Assembly: GCA_028641055.1 (NCBI GenBank)
Contig: CM054057.1
Coordinates: forward strand, 577,372,610 to 577,436,609
From: Alopecurus myosuroides
Lineage: Eukaryota > Streptophyta > Magnoliopsida > Poales > Poaceae
Direction of reading: 5' to 3'
Length of the DNA: 64,000 nucleotides
In this document: positions 1 through 10,182 of the stretch, piece after piece
Layout: every line of letters starts with the position of its first letter
How positions within the stretch are numbered: position 1 is the first letter of the stretch
The notes under the pieces: generated by a model
The model's database searches: none
Seen by the model: only the letters and a program-made list of their open reading frames with translations
Told to the model about the DNA's origin: nothing
Made by a program: the position numbers and the translations under genes

Positions 1-324
1 CACGGTGAGACGAATATACCAACCCATCTTTCTGTTTGTCCGCGGTTGGGCCAAGTTTCAGCGGATTCGTTGGTCAGAGTTGGGTGCTGAACTGAACTGG
101 GTAATTGGGACCGGCAGGGGCGGGGAATGGATTAGTTGGTTTCGTTGTACGCATTTTGCATATCTGAGACGTTAATTTCTATACTTGCGATGCCTACGCA
201 ATTGAAAATGATTGACTTCTTCGATTGCCATCATTTGGTTAGGATGTCTTCGATTGTCATCTTTTGCTCTTCCTGATGCTTATTGGCTCTGTTTTCCTTT
301 TGGAAACAGGAGTTTTCTTTACAG
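1..324 (+). other. Intron of the TMEM230-like gene
   Basis: No coding sequence is supported here. The stretch ends in a pyrimidine-rich tract and AG at 323-324 (TTTTCTTTACAG), directly before an exon with a clear protein match. It is therefore read as the last intron of the gene whose final exon is 325-431. Earlier exons lie left of the window. An alternative acceptor at 307-309 has a weaker tract and does not fit the protein as well. Confidence 0.6.
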
Positions 325-431
325 TGCTGGGCGTTGTGATGTTCATCCCTGGGTTCTACTACACAAGAATAGCCTACTATGCGTACAAAGGGTACCAGGG
401 CTTCTCTTTTGCAAACATCCCTCCTATCTGA
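325..431 (+). CDS. TMEM230-like (DUF872) membrane protein, last coding exon
   Basis: The exon begins with two bases that complete a split codon, then reads LGVVMFIPGFYYTRIAYYAY and continues KGYQGFSFANIPPI before TGA at 429-431. The end of the second transmembrane helix, the FYxxRIAYYAxKGYxGxSxxxIP signature and the short tail are characteristic of the eukaryotic TMEM230/DUF872 family. These are small proteins with two membrane spans, found on endosomal, Golgi or vesicle membranes and linked to vesicle traffic in animals; the plant role is little known. Only about 35 C-terminal residues are inside the window, with no stop or frameshift, so this is the best candidate for a live host gene here. 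A splice acceptor at 324 supports the start. The gene's other exons and promoter lie upstream of the window. Confidence 0.8.
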
Positions 432-702
432 AGAAGCAGCAGCGGCCAAAGCAAACCTGTGTGTGGTTGGTTGGACCTTCTAATCCAATGCCCTGCTTAC
501 AAAGCATAAACATACTTTGTATTTTCTCTCTCTCTTTGTAACCTTGCAGATCGGACCCGCAGTTGTACATATAAAAAGAAATCACAGTAACGAGAAGCCG
601 TGATGACATTATGATGATTTCACCTGATAACTTGCTGATTACACTTATGTGATCATGTCTGATGGTCAGTCTTGGCCTACTGTATGCTGTTCTCTTGTCT
701 GA
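432..702 (+). other. Probable 3' UTR and downstream flank of the TMEM230-like gene
   Basis: Noncoding sequence follows the TGA at 429-431. Short ORFs on both strands here have no recognisable protein character. The poly(A) site cannot be placed with confidence. The Stowaway MITE at 705 may lie within or just beyond the transcript end. Confidence 0.4.
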
Positions 703-825
703 TACTCCCTCCGTTCCGAAATAAATGACTTCCATTTGTGCAAACATGCATGTATGGATAAAATGGAAGTCATCTACTTTAGGACGGATAAAATGGAAGT
801 CATCTATTTTAGAACGGAGTGAGTA
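703..825. mobile_element. Stowaway-type MITE
   Basis: Terminal inverted repeats CTCCCTCCGTTCCGAAATAA (705 onward) and TTTTAGAACGGAGTGAG (ending at 823) are flanked by TA dinucleotides at 703-704 and 824-825. This is the typical Stowaway (Tc1/mariner-derived) arrangement in grasses. The body is 119 bp and noncoding. Unusually, the right end is duplicated: a 30-bp unit starting GGATAAAATGGAAGTC occurs at 756 and again at 786. Confidence 0.85.
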
Positions 826-1479
826 CAATTTAGTGTCATGTTGCTCTGTCTCTGTTTGTTCTTGTCCGATTGTATAACCAACGTACTAAATTAATTGTCT
901 CAAAGTTGGACAAAAGTGGGTGTATGTACATTTGGGACGGATGGAGTATTATAATGGCATCGATCTGCCAGATTGTGATGCCATGTCAAGCAGCTCCCCT
1001 TGTTTAGCACGAGAACAGTTTTAACTAAGTTTATTATCCGTCTTGTACTCGAGTATATGCATGTTCTGTTTCTGCAGGTACAAACAGACCGTGTACGTCT
1101 TTGTTGGTTTCGGTTTCTGTTCGTATTTTGTTTCTTTTTTTTTATTTCTGTTGTTAGAAAAAATTCATATAACTTAAAATTAATATTTTTTAAATGGTGA
1201 ACAAATTTTAAGTTCGAACGATTCCAAAACAGGAACACATAGGTATGAATAATTCTCAAATTATTTGAACAGTTTTTTATCCAAACAAAATTCGAATTTG
1301 AAAAAAAAAATATAAATTTGAACATTTTAAAGTTTGAACATTTTTCATTTTGAAACAAAATAACTCAACAAAAAATTTCTGCAAACAAAAAAAAAGAAAC
1401 AGAAAAGAAAATGAGAAAAAAATGAAAACGGAAAAAATAAGACAATAAAAGGTTAAAAAAGAAACTAGGACACAAAAAC
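826..1479. other. Noncoding, AT-rich; truncated second Stowaway end
   Basis: At about 884-950 the sequence AATTGTCTCAAAGTTGGAC leading to GGGACGGATGGAGTA looks like the right half of another Stowaway MITE without its left end. From about 1120 to 1460 the sequence is A/T-rich with long A and T runs. Small ORFs here are low complexity. No gene is supported. Confidence 0.4.
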
Positions 1480-1556
1480 GTGTCATAGCCTAGTGGCTGT
1501 GCACCTATCCCTGTGCATCCACTCCATGGCCCGGTTCGAATCCCCTTCTGGGCTAT
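1480..1556 (+). repeat. tRNA-like A/B-box module (SINE head or pol III relic)
   Basis: An A-box-like TAGCCTAGTGGC (1486-1497) and a perfect B box GGTTCGAATCC (1533-1543) lie about 36 bp apart, as in tRNA-derived SINEs and pol III promoters. The sequence cannot fold as a complete tRNA: no matching acceptor stem is seen. It is probably the tRNA-related part of a SINE or of a larger dispersed repeat continuing to the right. Similar modules occur inside LTRs in this window (4535-4600 and 53970-54025). Confidence 0.5.
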
Positions 1557-2387
1557 CCTTCTCCCTTATATTTTCTCATATTTTCTGTTTAAGCAATGGC
1601 TTAATGGACCGGCCCGCTCCAAGAACTATGCGGGCGAGTCGGAATATGGTTCGCTATGAGCGATATATAGGGTCTGCGCTATTTCCACGGCAGATCACCG
1701 TATGCTCTCTTCCAAAATCGTGGAGATTTCGTCTACGCTACCAATCGGAATCCTTTTCGAGGTATGCGTCCGTTTTGGCCGGTCCCTCTTGTAGGCTTAA
1801 ATAAAGGGACGTTTTAGGTACATCAAATGAATATGGGCCGTCCATTGGGCCAAATCGGACGGCTCCTATCCATTTTACTACAGGCCTCCCGTGTGTAGTA
1901 AATCCCGCCCCGAGGGGCATTTTCTGAATTGTACATGGATTTGAATCTCCCGCCTTCAGTTCCGAGGGATATTTTCGGGATTTCACTTGAGGCTAAAGAA
2001 GGGTGCGATAGTCTTTACACTAGTTTCATTTCGATCCCATAATGAAATATTCATTTCGATGGACGTTTTTTCTCTCCTCTAATTGGATGGCGTCGACGCT
2101 AGGGTTTGGGGAAGCACCACCGACTCTCCTGTAAGCGCCGCGTTCCGGTTCCTCGTGTCCGCCTCCAACAACCATCACCATCGCCCCACACACAACAGGA
2201 GAGATCCGGCGGGACATGGCGTAGGAGCTGCTGGCGGCCAATGGCGGAGGTCGCTCGTTGGCTCGTGGCGCGGCGATGAGGAGACACATAAGATTCCAGA
2301 GCCTGCAGGGCAGGCACGTATGACGAGGAATGAGATCGAGCATTATTTCTCATTGGAAAACTTCCAGCTTCAACTCTAAGATCGAGC
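1557..2387 (+). other. Upstream region of the F-box pseudogene; no gene
   Basis: No convincing coding sequence. The stretch carries GGCCC/GGGCC-rich segments (about 1600-1870) of the kind common in grass promoters and repeats. GC rises from about 2080, and several overlapping short ORFs appear on both strands, a sign of 5' UTR-like GC-rich sequence rather than protein. It probably holds the former promoter and leader of the F-box gene that starts at 2388. Confidence 0.35.
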
Positions 2388-3005
2388 ATGGCCGAATGCG
2401 GGGGCGACACCGCTGTCCCGTTGCCTAGATGTCGTCTTTGAAATCCTTTCCTTGGTGCCGGTCAATTCCTTGTGCCGCTCCTATGCGTGTCCAAGGAGTG
2501 GCAAGCCCTCATATCTGACCCTGCTTTCCTCGCCCAACAGAAGTCCCTTGCCATGCCAGAGCGGCTGCTCGTCACCGGCTACCGCAGGAAAAATCCCTAC
2601 ACAGACAGTAGCATGCTGGCCATGGATAGTGAAGGCACCCTCGCGAGGGAGACATACCCTACATTCACCTCTAGTATTGACCACCTCATCTGACAAGTCA
2701 CCCGTGTGGTTGATGTGGCCACTGGGACGGTGCTCGTGGCCTCTGAGAATCCGTCCTCCCAAAAACCAAACGTTCACAGTGATGATGATGTGGTTGACTG
2801 TGTTTTGCAAATACCTTCTTAAAATTGCATTTCTTCTATTATCAGGTCCTCTTTTCAACTGTTTTTTGTTTGCAAAATGCGTATATGGCGTACCTGGACA
2901 GTCAATACATAACATCAATATTATATTCAAGTTCAAAGAAATCTTATTAAGAAATACAGGAATAATATTATATACTTTCACTCACAGATGGTTAGTTTGA
3001 TGATC
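2388..3005 (+). pseudogene. F-box protein pseudogene, left part
   Basis: From ATG at 2388 the reading frame gives MAECGGDTAVPLP, then after a shift DVVFEILSLVPVNSLCR, and after a second shift LLCVSKEWQALISDPAFLAQ. This is the order of an F-box domain (LPxDxxxEILxxVP...CVSKxWxxLIsdpxF), which binds SKP1 in SCF ubiquitin ligases. At least two frameshifts (about 2430 and 2480) and a stop near 2692 break it. Beyond the stop another frame gives VVDVATGTVLVASENPSS, so the gene once continued. A probable intron runs from about 2800 to the acceptor CACTCACAG at 2979-2987. The second exon starts at 2988 and is cut after six codons by the gypsy insertion at 3006; it resumes at 18043. No substrate-binding domain can be identified. 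Confidence 0.7.
3001..3005 (+). repeat. Left target-site duplication of the gypsy element
   Basis: TGATC directly before the left LTR at 3006. The same five bases follow the right LTR at 18038-18042. Confidence 0.9.
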
Positions 3006-3964
3006 TGTAACATCCCAAGTATGAAAATACCCCTAGAATGTTTGATTTCCTGTTTAATCAAAGTATTGCATCATGTCATCATGTTTATTCCCTTGTTTGC
3101 ATTTGTTACTATTTGTTTTGCTTCTGTTTTCATAATTGAATTTCAAACAAATTCAAATGATGTGTTTCATACTTGTCATGTTACAACATTTTCAAATAAA
3201 AGTTCAATTCAAACAACCTTTTGTTTCCCATTATTCCATAAAGATCAACTAATAAAATGGTGCTTTTATTTCAATTAAATAATTCCAAATTGCCTTCAAA
3301 TTCAAATCAAATCACCAAACAGCACCCCAATTTGAAATTATAAAATTGCCAAAACAAATATACTCATTTGTTTCCAATTAAAGTTATTTGGGTCACCCTA
3401 TTTAAAAATTTGGTTTCAATAATCATTTTAATATTCAAATCATCCAAATATGAATTAATTTCAAACAGCACCCAAATTCAACTTATAAAAATCAGCATTA
3501 TAACCCAACCCATTTGTTTTTTCTTTTAATCATTAGGGTTCACCCTAATGAAAGCATTGTTTTCATTATTAGTCATTTAATTATCAAATTATTCAAATTC
3601 AAACCAATTTACAAAACAGCCAATAAATTTGAATTTTCAAAAACCTAAGTTGGCAAATGGTAGATGTTGAGCTAACAAACTCACATGAATTTTTCCCAAA
3701 TTTTTTGCAACTCAAAACCTACCAATCTCTTCCATTTTCATTTGCTGCAAAACAAAAACAGAATAACAAAATTCAAAAAAATAAAAACGCGCGCGCAGCA
3801 GAGCCAGCCCACTCCCTTACCTTTTCCTCGCGCGCAGCCCAACCCACACCGGCCCGATACCGGTTCGTTTTATTTTTCCTTCGTCGTCCTCGCGTACGGC
3901 CGCGCATCCGCGCGTGCCACGGCGGCAGAGGACCCCGTCGACGGTCAGGAGCTCACCTAGCCCC

Positions 3965-3972
3965 CTATAAAG
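3965..3972 (+). promoter_or_regulatory. LTR TATA box (CTATAAAG)
   Basis: CTATAAAG lies between C-rich flanks and is followed about 30 bp later by CCCTAACCCTA (3999-4009), a telo-box-like motif found in plant 5' leaders. The 3' LTR has the same motif at 14394-14400. It probably marks the U3/R boundary, making the transcribed LTR leader about 3.6 kb. Confidence 0.6.
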
Positions 3973-4534
3973 ACCCCCCTAGTCCCCCGGAGACCTAGCC
4001 CTAACCCTAGGAACCTCTGTCCCCTCGCGCCGCCGCTGTTCTCTCTCTCTCCCGGCGAAACTCGCCCTCTGAATCTCTCTGCCGCCACTCGCCGGAGTTC
4101 TTCTCTGAATCCTCGATGGCAGCCACCGCTCCAGTGCACCTCCTTCCTCGTTGATCGCGGGAATCACGCCGCCGTGTCTTCCTCGTCCACCCCGACACCT
4201 GCACGACGCTTGCGAGCAGCTGCTTCCACGCTGCCGTCCTCGTCCCTGCCGCGGCATCCACCTCGCCGTCGTCCATCTTCTGAATCCCCACGGTGATCAC
4301 CTCCTATCTCTTCCTCCTCCTCCCCGCTGTTACATGCCCGCAAGCATGCGCACATCACCGCACCCACGCCCTGCATCGAGCACAACCACGGCAGCATCCA
4401 CGGCACGCCGCCGTCCGCCGGCGTTTTGGTTTCTGTCAGGTTCAGGTTTTCGCGCGTCAGTTAAAATCTCATATCCACGAACAACACCATATCCTGTCTG
4501 CGCATCTGTATCTGACAACGAACGCGAAACAACA

Positions 4535-4600
4535 CACTGGTTACAGCGACAGTGCGCGCACCCCCGAGCCCCAGGTTCGAATCCTGGCTCGCGCACGGGA
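4535..4600 (+). repeat. tRNA-like module inside the LTR leader
   Basis: CACACTGGTTACAGCG followed by CCAGGTTCGAATCCTGGC gives a perfect B box (GGTTCGAATCC, 4574-4584) within a small hairpin (CCAGG/CCTGG), like a T arm. A complete tRNA fold is not present. The same module is preserved in the 3' LTR, with the B box at 14997-15007. Confidence 0.5.
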
Positions 4601-5783
4601 GAAATCCCACCCTTTTTTGCCCCGCAGCGCTGACAGGGAGGGCCCCCTGTCAGCCACTCTGAAGCCACGCAAGCGCGCAGTGACCCTGGGCCCCCCTGGC
4701 AGTGCCTAGGGTAGGGTTCTGTGCGTATAAAATGTTTTTAACATTTTCTGTTTTCAAATCCAAGCCCTTAAAAATTGCAGAATGGTCCCTAGTTTTAAAA
4801 ACCTTATAACTTTTATTTTATAACTCCAAATAATGAAAATAAAATATGTGTGCTGATCTAAATTAAATTATCTACCTATTGGTACCATTTGTTTTCTGTT
4901 TTGAAATTTCCAAGTGCAATTCAAATTTGAATTCAAATAATTCAATTGCAATTTGCTAAAATCCATAACTAATTCATTATTAATCCAATTAATGCAAATA
5001 AAATATGTTTTCCATGCTATTTCAAATAACCTTTTCAAATATAAATTTTGTTTCATGGTTTGAATAATTTAAATTGCCTAAATAATTTAAACCTTGTTTA
5101 AATCATTTAAATTTGATAAAATCATAACTTGCTCAATTTAAATTATTTTTTGAACATGCAAAATATGTTTTCAAACCAGGAAAACATAAACTTTTCAAAT
5201 GTGAATTTGAATTTATGTTTTGAACAAATAAAATTCAAATAAAATTCAAACTTGTTTTAAATTCAATTAAAACTTGTTTAATATTGTTTAAGTCATAATA
5301 AATTCATCCTAATTCCTTTTTCAATATTTGAAACATGTAATCCAACTAAATTTTTTGTATTCTTTTCAAATATGAATTTTGTTATTTGTTTTGAACATTT
5401 TAAATTGATGAAAACAACAAATGTTTGTGTGACATCTTTAAGTAACCCAAAATTTCCCAACTTAATAAATGATTTCCAAACTTGTTAAATTCCTTTTCCA
5501 CTTGCATCTATTGTTGTTATTTTGTTGTTATCATCATGCATGCATCATGCTAAGCAAACTTTCACATGGTAGTCAATTATAGATCATTTGTTTCCACTTA
5601 ATTCATAGACCTTTTCCATATGCAATCTCATTGCATATGGGTCCATTTAAATTGTGTTACCATGTCACTTAGTTTATTTTGATGCATCTATTAAATTGAC
5701 ATGCATCATCCCATGATTGTGCACTATGCCATGATATTGATTGTTTATATTTCTGCCTTGTTTGTTTGCTTCTTCTCGGATAG

Positions 5784-5871
5784 ACGACGACGTTGAGACA
5801 GACGATCTTTACAGCACCCCTTCTGAGGATCTAGCTCAGTACCAGGCTGCTGAGTTTGCAGGCAAGTTATC
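5784..5871 (+). other. Possible LTR-encoded exon A (acidic peptide)
   Basis: After an acceptor-like TTCTTCTCGGATAG the open frame reads DDDVETDDLYSTPSEDLAQY and continues QAAEFA. It ends at a GC-type donor (G|GCAAGT). The last base plus the first two bases of exon B (7075) form an intact GAC codon, so the phases fit. In the 3' LTR (16200-16277) the frame is kept with one Ser to Gly change, but the donor reads GGAAAGT and is lost. This could be a real spliced leader peptide or chance. No start codon exon was identified upstream. Confidence 0.4.
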
Positions 5872-7074
5872 ACTCACATGAACCACCGTGTTCCTTTCAA
5901 CATTGGTTACCGATACTTTCAGTTGTCTATTCCTGCTAAGCCATAGTAGTAGTTGTTTCTGTTACGAACCTATCACATGAATCCCTTAACCCTGATATTG
6001 CCTCACCTCCACTCCTACAACCCCTTTGTTTGAGCCAGTGTCTTTTAGCATGTAGGTTGTTTAGTTACGTTACTTTCAGTTACTATATTTTTATTATGTT
6101 CTGGGGGCTCGATGTTTAATCAATCAATCATGCTGATGTTATTGTTAAATAATAATTTGATGATAAGGCACCGGCAGGAGGCCCTTTGTGGTTTTGAGGC
6201 CTGCTAGTGTCGACCCTAATAGGAAAAGGGTCTTGTCTACTGATCCATGATGAGCGCACTACCCGCATGTGGGAAGCGAGTATGGGCGCCCCCCCTCAAT
6301 TTGATTCGATTCGCATCTCGTCCAAATCGTCTCATTTAGTTCGTGTTTTCCATTTGCCGCATGCATGTTTTTGCGAGCCCAGCGCAGGGTGGAACTTTTG
6401 TAGTCGGCATATAGGGGGACACGGTCTTAGAGTGCTATGAGGGTCCCTTTTCTTCGGGGCTTGATTAGCCGTGCGCCCAAGGTGCTTTGGGCTTGATGCG
6501 AAGAAGAGTTGAGTTGTGTTGAGTGTCCCGCTTGGTGGGAGGCATCCCATCTGGCGGGTTATTCATACGTGTACGACCAAATTGGTGCAACCCTGCAGGG
6601 ATAATCTTCTCGAGAAGCCGTGTTTTCCGCGGTTATGGTTAACTTGGTGAAAGTACTGGCTAACAAGTACTCAGGACAACTTAAACCTAATGATTCACAA
6701 TCTCACACCCAATGATTAACAACTTGACTAGTAATAGGATTATTGACACAATAACTTGATTCATCTTTAATCCAACTGTGTGAGTTATCCTCGGATTGCT
6801 TCTTTGGACAAGCGGCGAGATCCAGGATGGGTTTGTTTGAAGTTATCTTTCAGTTGGTTACAATACTCGATCTTATCTTCTTTCTGTTAGCCGGAAGTGG
6901 TAGAATCTCTGTAGTTGGTTAGCGCAGCCAGTTGCAGCATCTTTTATATCCCCTTTCTTCCGTTGAACCCAAGGCATCTGTGCTTGGTGTTGACGGGCTA
7001 CACTTTGGTGAACTGTGAGTCTTGCTTGCCAGTACGTCTATGTACTGACCCCTTTGGGGCTGTGGTTTCCGCAG

Positions 7075-7139
7075 ACTACGCTTACGAGGATCCCAGTGAC
7101 GGCTACTACGTGGAGTTTGACGAGGCTGCTGACGAGTAG
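7075..7139 (+). other. Possible LTR-encoded exon B with stop codon
   Basis: Follows a good acceptor (TGTGGTTTCCGCAG) and reads, after the split GAC codon, YAYEDPSDGYYVEFDEAADE then TAG at 7137-7139. It is strongly acidic like exon A, and identical in the 3' LTR (17499-17563). Codon-like composition and phase agreement with exon A argue for a spliced product; function is unknown. Confidence 0.4.
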
Positions 7140-7614
7140 GTAGCGGACCGGGCAGGATCCGAGACTACGTGGATGGGCTCCGTCTTTCTTTCAGTTCCCG
7201 GCTTCTTAAGCCTATTTGGATTTGTCTGTATTCAGACCCTTTGAATGCTTCCGCTGAGATGTAATGATGTTATGTTGGGACATGTGTCCTCTGGATGATT
7301 GTATTTGCTATCTCTGCTCTAGTGAGAGCTATTTGCAACTTATTTCACTCTTTTGTGTCTTAGAGATATGTTGTGCTATCATTCTGTTACAAACCGTTGA
7401 CGTACCATGTGTGTATGGTATGAAGTACGTCAATGGTAGTGTCCTGATTTCTATGGGATGGTTTACGTCGACGCTGAACAGATAGGGGTTGGTTGTCACA
7501 CATACGTGTGTTGGCCTACTCGTAAGAGGACGCGGGTGCCGGTAAGCCCCGTAATCCAATCTACTACTGTTCAACGGAACGGCGAGTATCCTTTAGAAGT
7601 CCGGGTGCGACAAA

Positions 7615-7626
7615 TGGTATCAGAGC
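7615..7626 (+). promoter_or_regulatory. Primer binding site of the gypsy element
   Basis: TGGTATCAGAGC, complementary to the 3' end of initiator methionine tRNA, starts two bases after the LTR end. It defines the plus orientation. The 360 bp after it (7627-7989) are an untranslated leader with no other recognised feature. Confidence 0.9.
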
Positions 7627-7989
7627 CTGTCTGCTTGTAGGATCCCTTTTACTGGTCGCAGTTGAGTCTAGAAACTATTTTGTAGCTATATAGGAAAAAT
7701 GAAACGTGAGAGTAGGAATTCTGCCATTTTTCTTCTTTCCCCACCCACCCACCCCTTTTCTGGTAAGGAAGTGCAACGTTGTTTTCTGTTCTCACCTAAA
7801 CTTTCAAGTTAGGATTTCACGTGTTTTGGGTTCTCCGTAGTACCTCAGGAGTTTTGGTCTCGTGTTTCCCGTTGTTGCTTCGATATCCTGTACTTCTCAA
7901 CATCCTTTTCGTCCGTTGAAACCTTGTTGTTGTTTTCCACTTCAATTCTTCTACCGGCGTCTAATCAAAACCTCCCAAATCATCTGCAG

Positions 7990-8805
7990 ATGGATCTCAG
8001 GTTCTACCCGCAGGTGGTTCGGATGACTCGCTGTGAGAGCACCGCCGGTTATCCGGAGATGCTGAGGGACATGGTCACTTATCTGGGGTTCCATTGGGCA
8101 CCAGAGTACCAGGTTTACGAGCAGCAGCGAGAGTTTGACCAGACCTACTACCAGGCTATCGTCTACATTCTGTCAGATGATGGCATGAGCGTTGTCCACC
8201 GCTACGAGGCAGTAGGTTCCACAGTGGATATGGCCGTGCAGCAGGCAGCTTACGTGAGTCTCACCGTCCTTCGTGCTGACTACTGGGGATTTGACGATTC
8301 TATCTATCGCCACATCCCCCGTGGTTACATCACTTCGGAGGGAGCTTACTTCACCCTCTACGACAACCTGGATGTCTACGAGCATGATAACACCAGGCTG
8401 CACACCACCGCTCAGTTTGTGAGGCACAGTGACGCAGTTGCCACCACACTTTCTCAGGAGTTGGCCTCAGTAAGGGAGCAGCTCTACCTTGCTTTGAATC
8501 GTCTGGCGACGTACACCACAGACTTTGTTGGAGATGAGCGCTTTGCACGTTTCCATCAGACAGTTGGACGTAGTTTGCCAGATGCTGGAGGTTACGAGCC
8601 GATCAGAGGTCCACTCCTCAACATCGGAGCTGGTTACACTGGGATTCCACGCTTTGGAGCACAGGGAGACGACGCTTTCTACTTCACCACACCGAGAGTT
8701 GCTCTCAGAGCAGTCCCGATATACGTGGATCGTCGTTCTACCTACTTTCGTGGGCCTCCTCCTCACCGTATCTCTCGTCGTACTACTCACCGCCGTCCTG
8801 CGTGA
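7990..8805 (+). CDS. Extra ORF between PBS and gag, 271 aa, unknown function
   Basis: An uninterrupted frame begins MDLRFYPQVVRMTRCEST just after CATCTGCAG, a sequence that would also serve as a splice acceptor; this start is preferred over an upstream in-frame ATG at 7924 because of that context. The middle (about residues 45-95) reads like a compact alpha/beta domain: YYQAIVYILSDDGMSVVHRY, then TVDMAVQQAAYVSLTVLRAD. The C-terminus is basic and proline/arginine-rich (HRISRRTTHRRPA). No gag, protease, envelope or membrane motif is visible. It lies 210 bp before gag on the same strand. gag-pol in this copy is broken while this ORF is not, which may reflect its shorter length or later loss of constraint. 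Extra ORFs at this place are known in some grass gypsy elements; I cannot assign a named family. Confidence 0.7.
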   Translation: MDLRFYPQVVRMTRCESTAGYPEMLRDMVTYLGFHWAPEYQVYEQQREFDQTYYQAIVYILSDDGMSVVHRYEAVGSTVDMAVQQAAYVSLTVLRADYWGFDDSIYRHIPRGYITSEGAYFTLYDNLDVYEHDNTRLHTTAQFVRHSDAVATTLSQELASVREQLYLALNRLATYTTDFVGDERFARFHQTVGRSLPDAGGYEPIRGPLLNIGAGYTGIPRFGAQGDDAFYFTTPRVALRAVPIYVDRRSTYFRGPPPHRISRRTTHRRPA

Positions 8806-9015
8806 TGAGCATGAGAGTATAGATGTATCCATTCCTAGCTATGTTTAGTTATCCTTTGGCTTTCGAACCATGTATTGGTGTGTTGGATATTCTGATGTAT
8901 TTGAACATGTGATGATGTACCTGTTGGTTATCTATTCATGCGTCGGAATAATCTCTCTTTCAGTTACCAAGTCTATCTTTTTCTGTTGTTGCGCTAAAAT
9001 GCATGTCTATCCAGG

Positions 9016-10182
9016 ATGCCGCCAACAAGGAGCAACCCGCCTGAACCACCTCCGATCACGGAGCTGTTGACTCAGATGACTCAGGTCGTGGCGCAGATGG
9101 CCCAGTTCCAGGCTAACCAGCACAACAACCAGAATGCTCCACGGGTCAGCATCAAGGAGTTCCTCAGTATGGGTCCGAGAGCTTTCGTGGCAACACGTGA
9201 GCCTCTGGATGCTGATGACTGGATCCGGGAGATGGCCAGGGCTCTGGACATTGCTCACGTTCCTGAGGAAGACAAAGTCAAGTATGCCACCTACCTACTG
9301 AAGGGTCAGGCAGCCACTTGGTGGGAGAACTACCAGGCCATGAGAGCTGGCTATCCTATCACCTGGGGTTGTTTCAAGGATGCCTTCCTGAAGCACCACA
9401 TCCCAGATGGTCTCATGAAAAGGATGCGTGAGGAATTTTGCTCTCTCAAGCAGGGCAAGCTGGACGTCATTGGCTATCAGAACGAGTTCAATCGTCTCGC
9501 TCGATACGCTGGTGATGAGGTGTCCACTGAGGCTAAGAAGATGGCAAGGTTCCGCCGAGGTTTTAACCCGGAACTGAAGTACGCTCTCACCAACATCAAG
9601 TGCAAAGACTTCGAGGAGCTCGTGAACACCGCGCTCAATGAGGAAAATGGGCGCAAGGCGTTCGAGGATTCTCGCAAGCACTCGCGTGAGGGTGGTTCCT
9701 CCTCCAACATGACCACCCCTCCGCAGAAGCGCCGCATCTGGGTGCCAAATGCTGCTGTCACTCGGGCTCCATATGCCCAAGCTTCTCCAGGCTTTGCTCC
9801 CCGCCCACCCAACCCATCTCAGATGTAGAGTCAGAGGGTTCCAATGGGGCAGCCAAGGCCAGGTCCTCCTCGTGTCGTCACTTGCTACATGTGCAAGGAG
9901 ACTGGACACTATGCTGATAAGTGCACTCAGAGGCAGCTACCTCCACCTCCTCGCCCCAACACCAACCAGGCAATGGTGCGTGCTCCCCCGGCTAAAGCCT
10001 TCAACTCCAACAACAGGCCTGTCGGGAGGACTGCGAGGGTGAATCATATCAAGGCCGACAAAGCTGAGGAAGCTGCTGACGTCGTTCTCGGTATATTACC
10101 CGTAAACTCTTTTCCAGCTAAAGTGTTGTTTGATACCGGAGCATCGCATTCTTTTGTGTCAAAGATCTTTGCAACAGCATAA
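9016..10182 (+). pseudogene. gag: gag (capsid, nucleocapsid) and start of protease, gypsy
   Basis: The frame opens MPPTRSNPPEPPPITELLTQ and contains a Retrotrans_gag-type capsid core (YLLKGQAATWWENYQAM, and FLKHHIPDGLMKRMREEF, about residues 95-150). A stop codon, TAG at 9826-9828, interrupts the frame after about 270 codons. The same frame then gives the zinc knuckle CYMCKETGHYADKC (CX2CX4HX4C) and the aspartic protease active site LFDTGASHSF before a stop at 10180-10182. gag coats the element's RNA in virus-like particles and the protease cleaves the polyprotein. The in-frame stop sits between capsid and nucleocapsid; one mutated codon is the likely cause. Confidence 0.85.

Larger units (their letters stand above)
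3006..7612 (+). repeat. 5' LTR of the gypsy element
   Basis: Runs from TGTAACATCCCAAG to GGGTGCGACA, directly before the PBS. It is 4607 bp, very long for an LTR. The left third is AT-rich; 3780-4700 is GC-rich and contains the TATA box and transcript start region; 4740-5560 is again AT-rich. Compared with the 3' LTR it lacks 11 bp near 3125 and has scattered substitutions. It contains a tRNA-like module and a possible split reading frame, listed separately. Confidence 0.95.

Noticed and set aside
1120..1476. Coding potential in the AT-rich stretch (152-aa minus ORF and others)
   Set aside because: Low-complexity Phe/Lys/Asn-rich translations of A/T runs.
4541..4597. A functional tRNA gene
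   Set aside because: B box and T-arm-like hairpin are present, but no acceptor stem, D arm and anticodon arm of proper length could be paired.
4151..4709. Overlapping ORFs of 80-160 aa on both strands in the GC-rich part of the gypsy LTRs (also 14086-15231)
   Set aside because: They overlap in five or more frames, are rich in Arg/Pro/Ser as expected from GC-rich noncoding sequence, and have no family signature.
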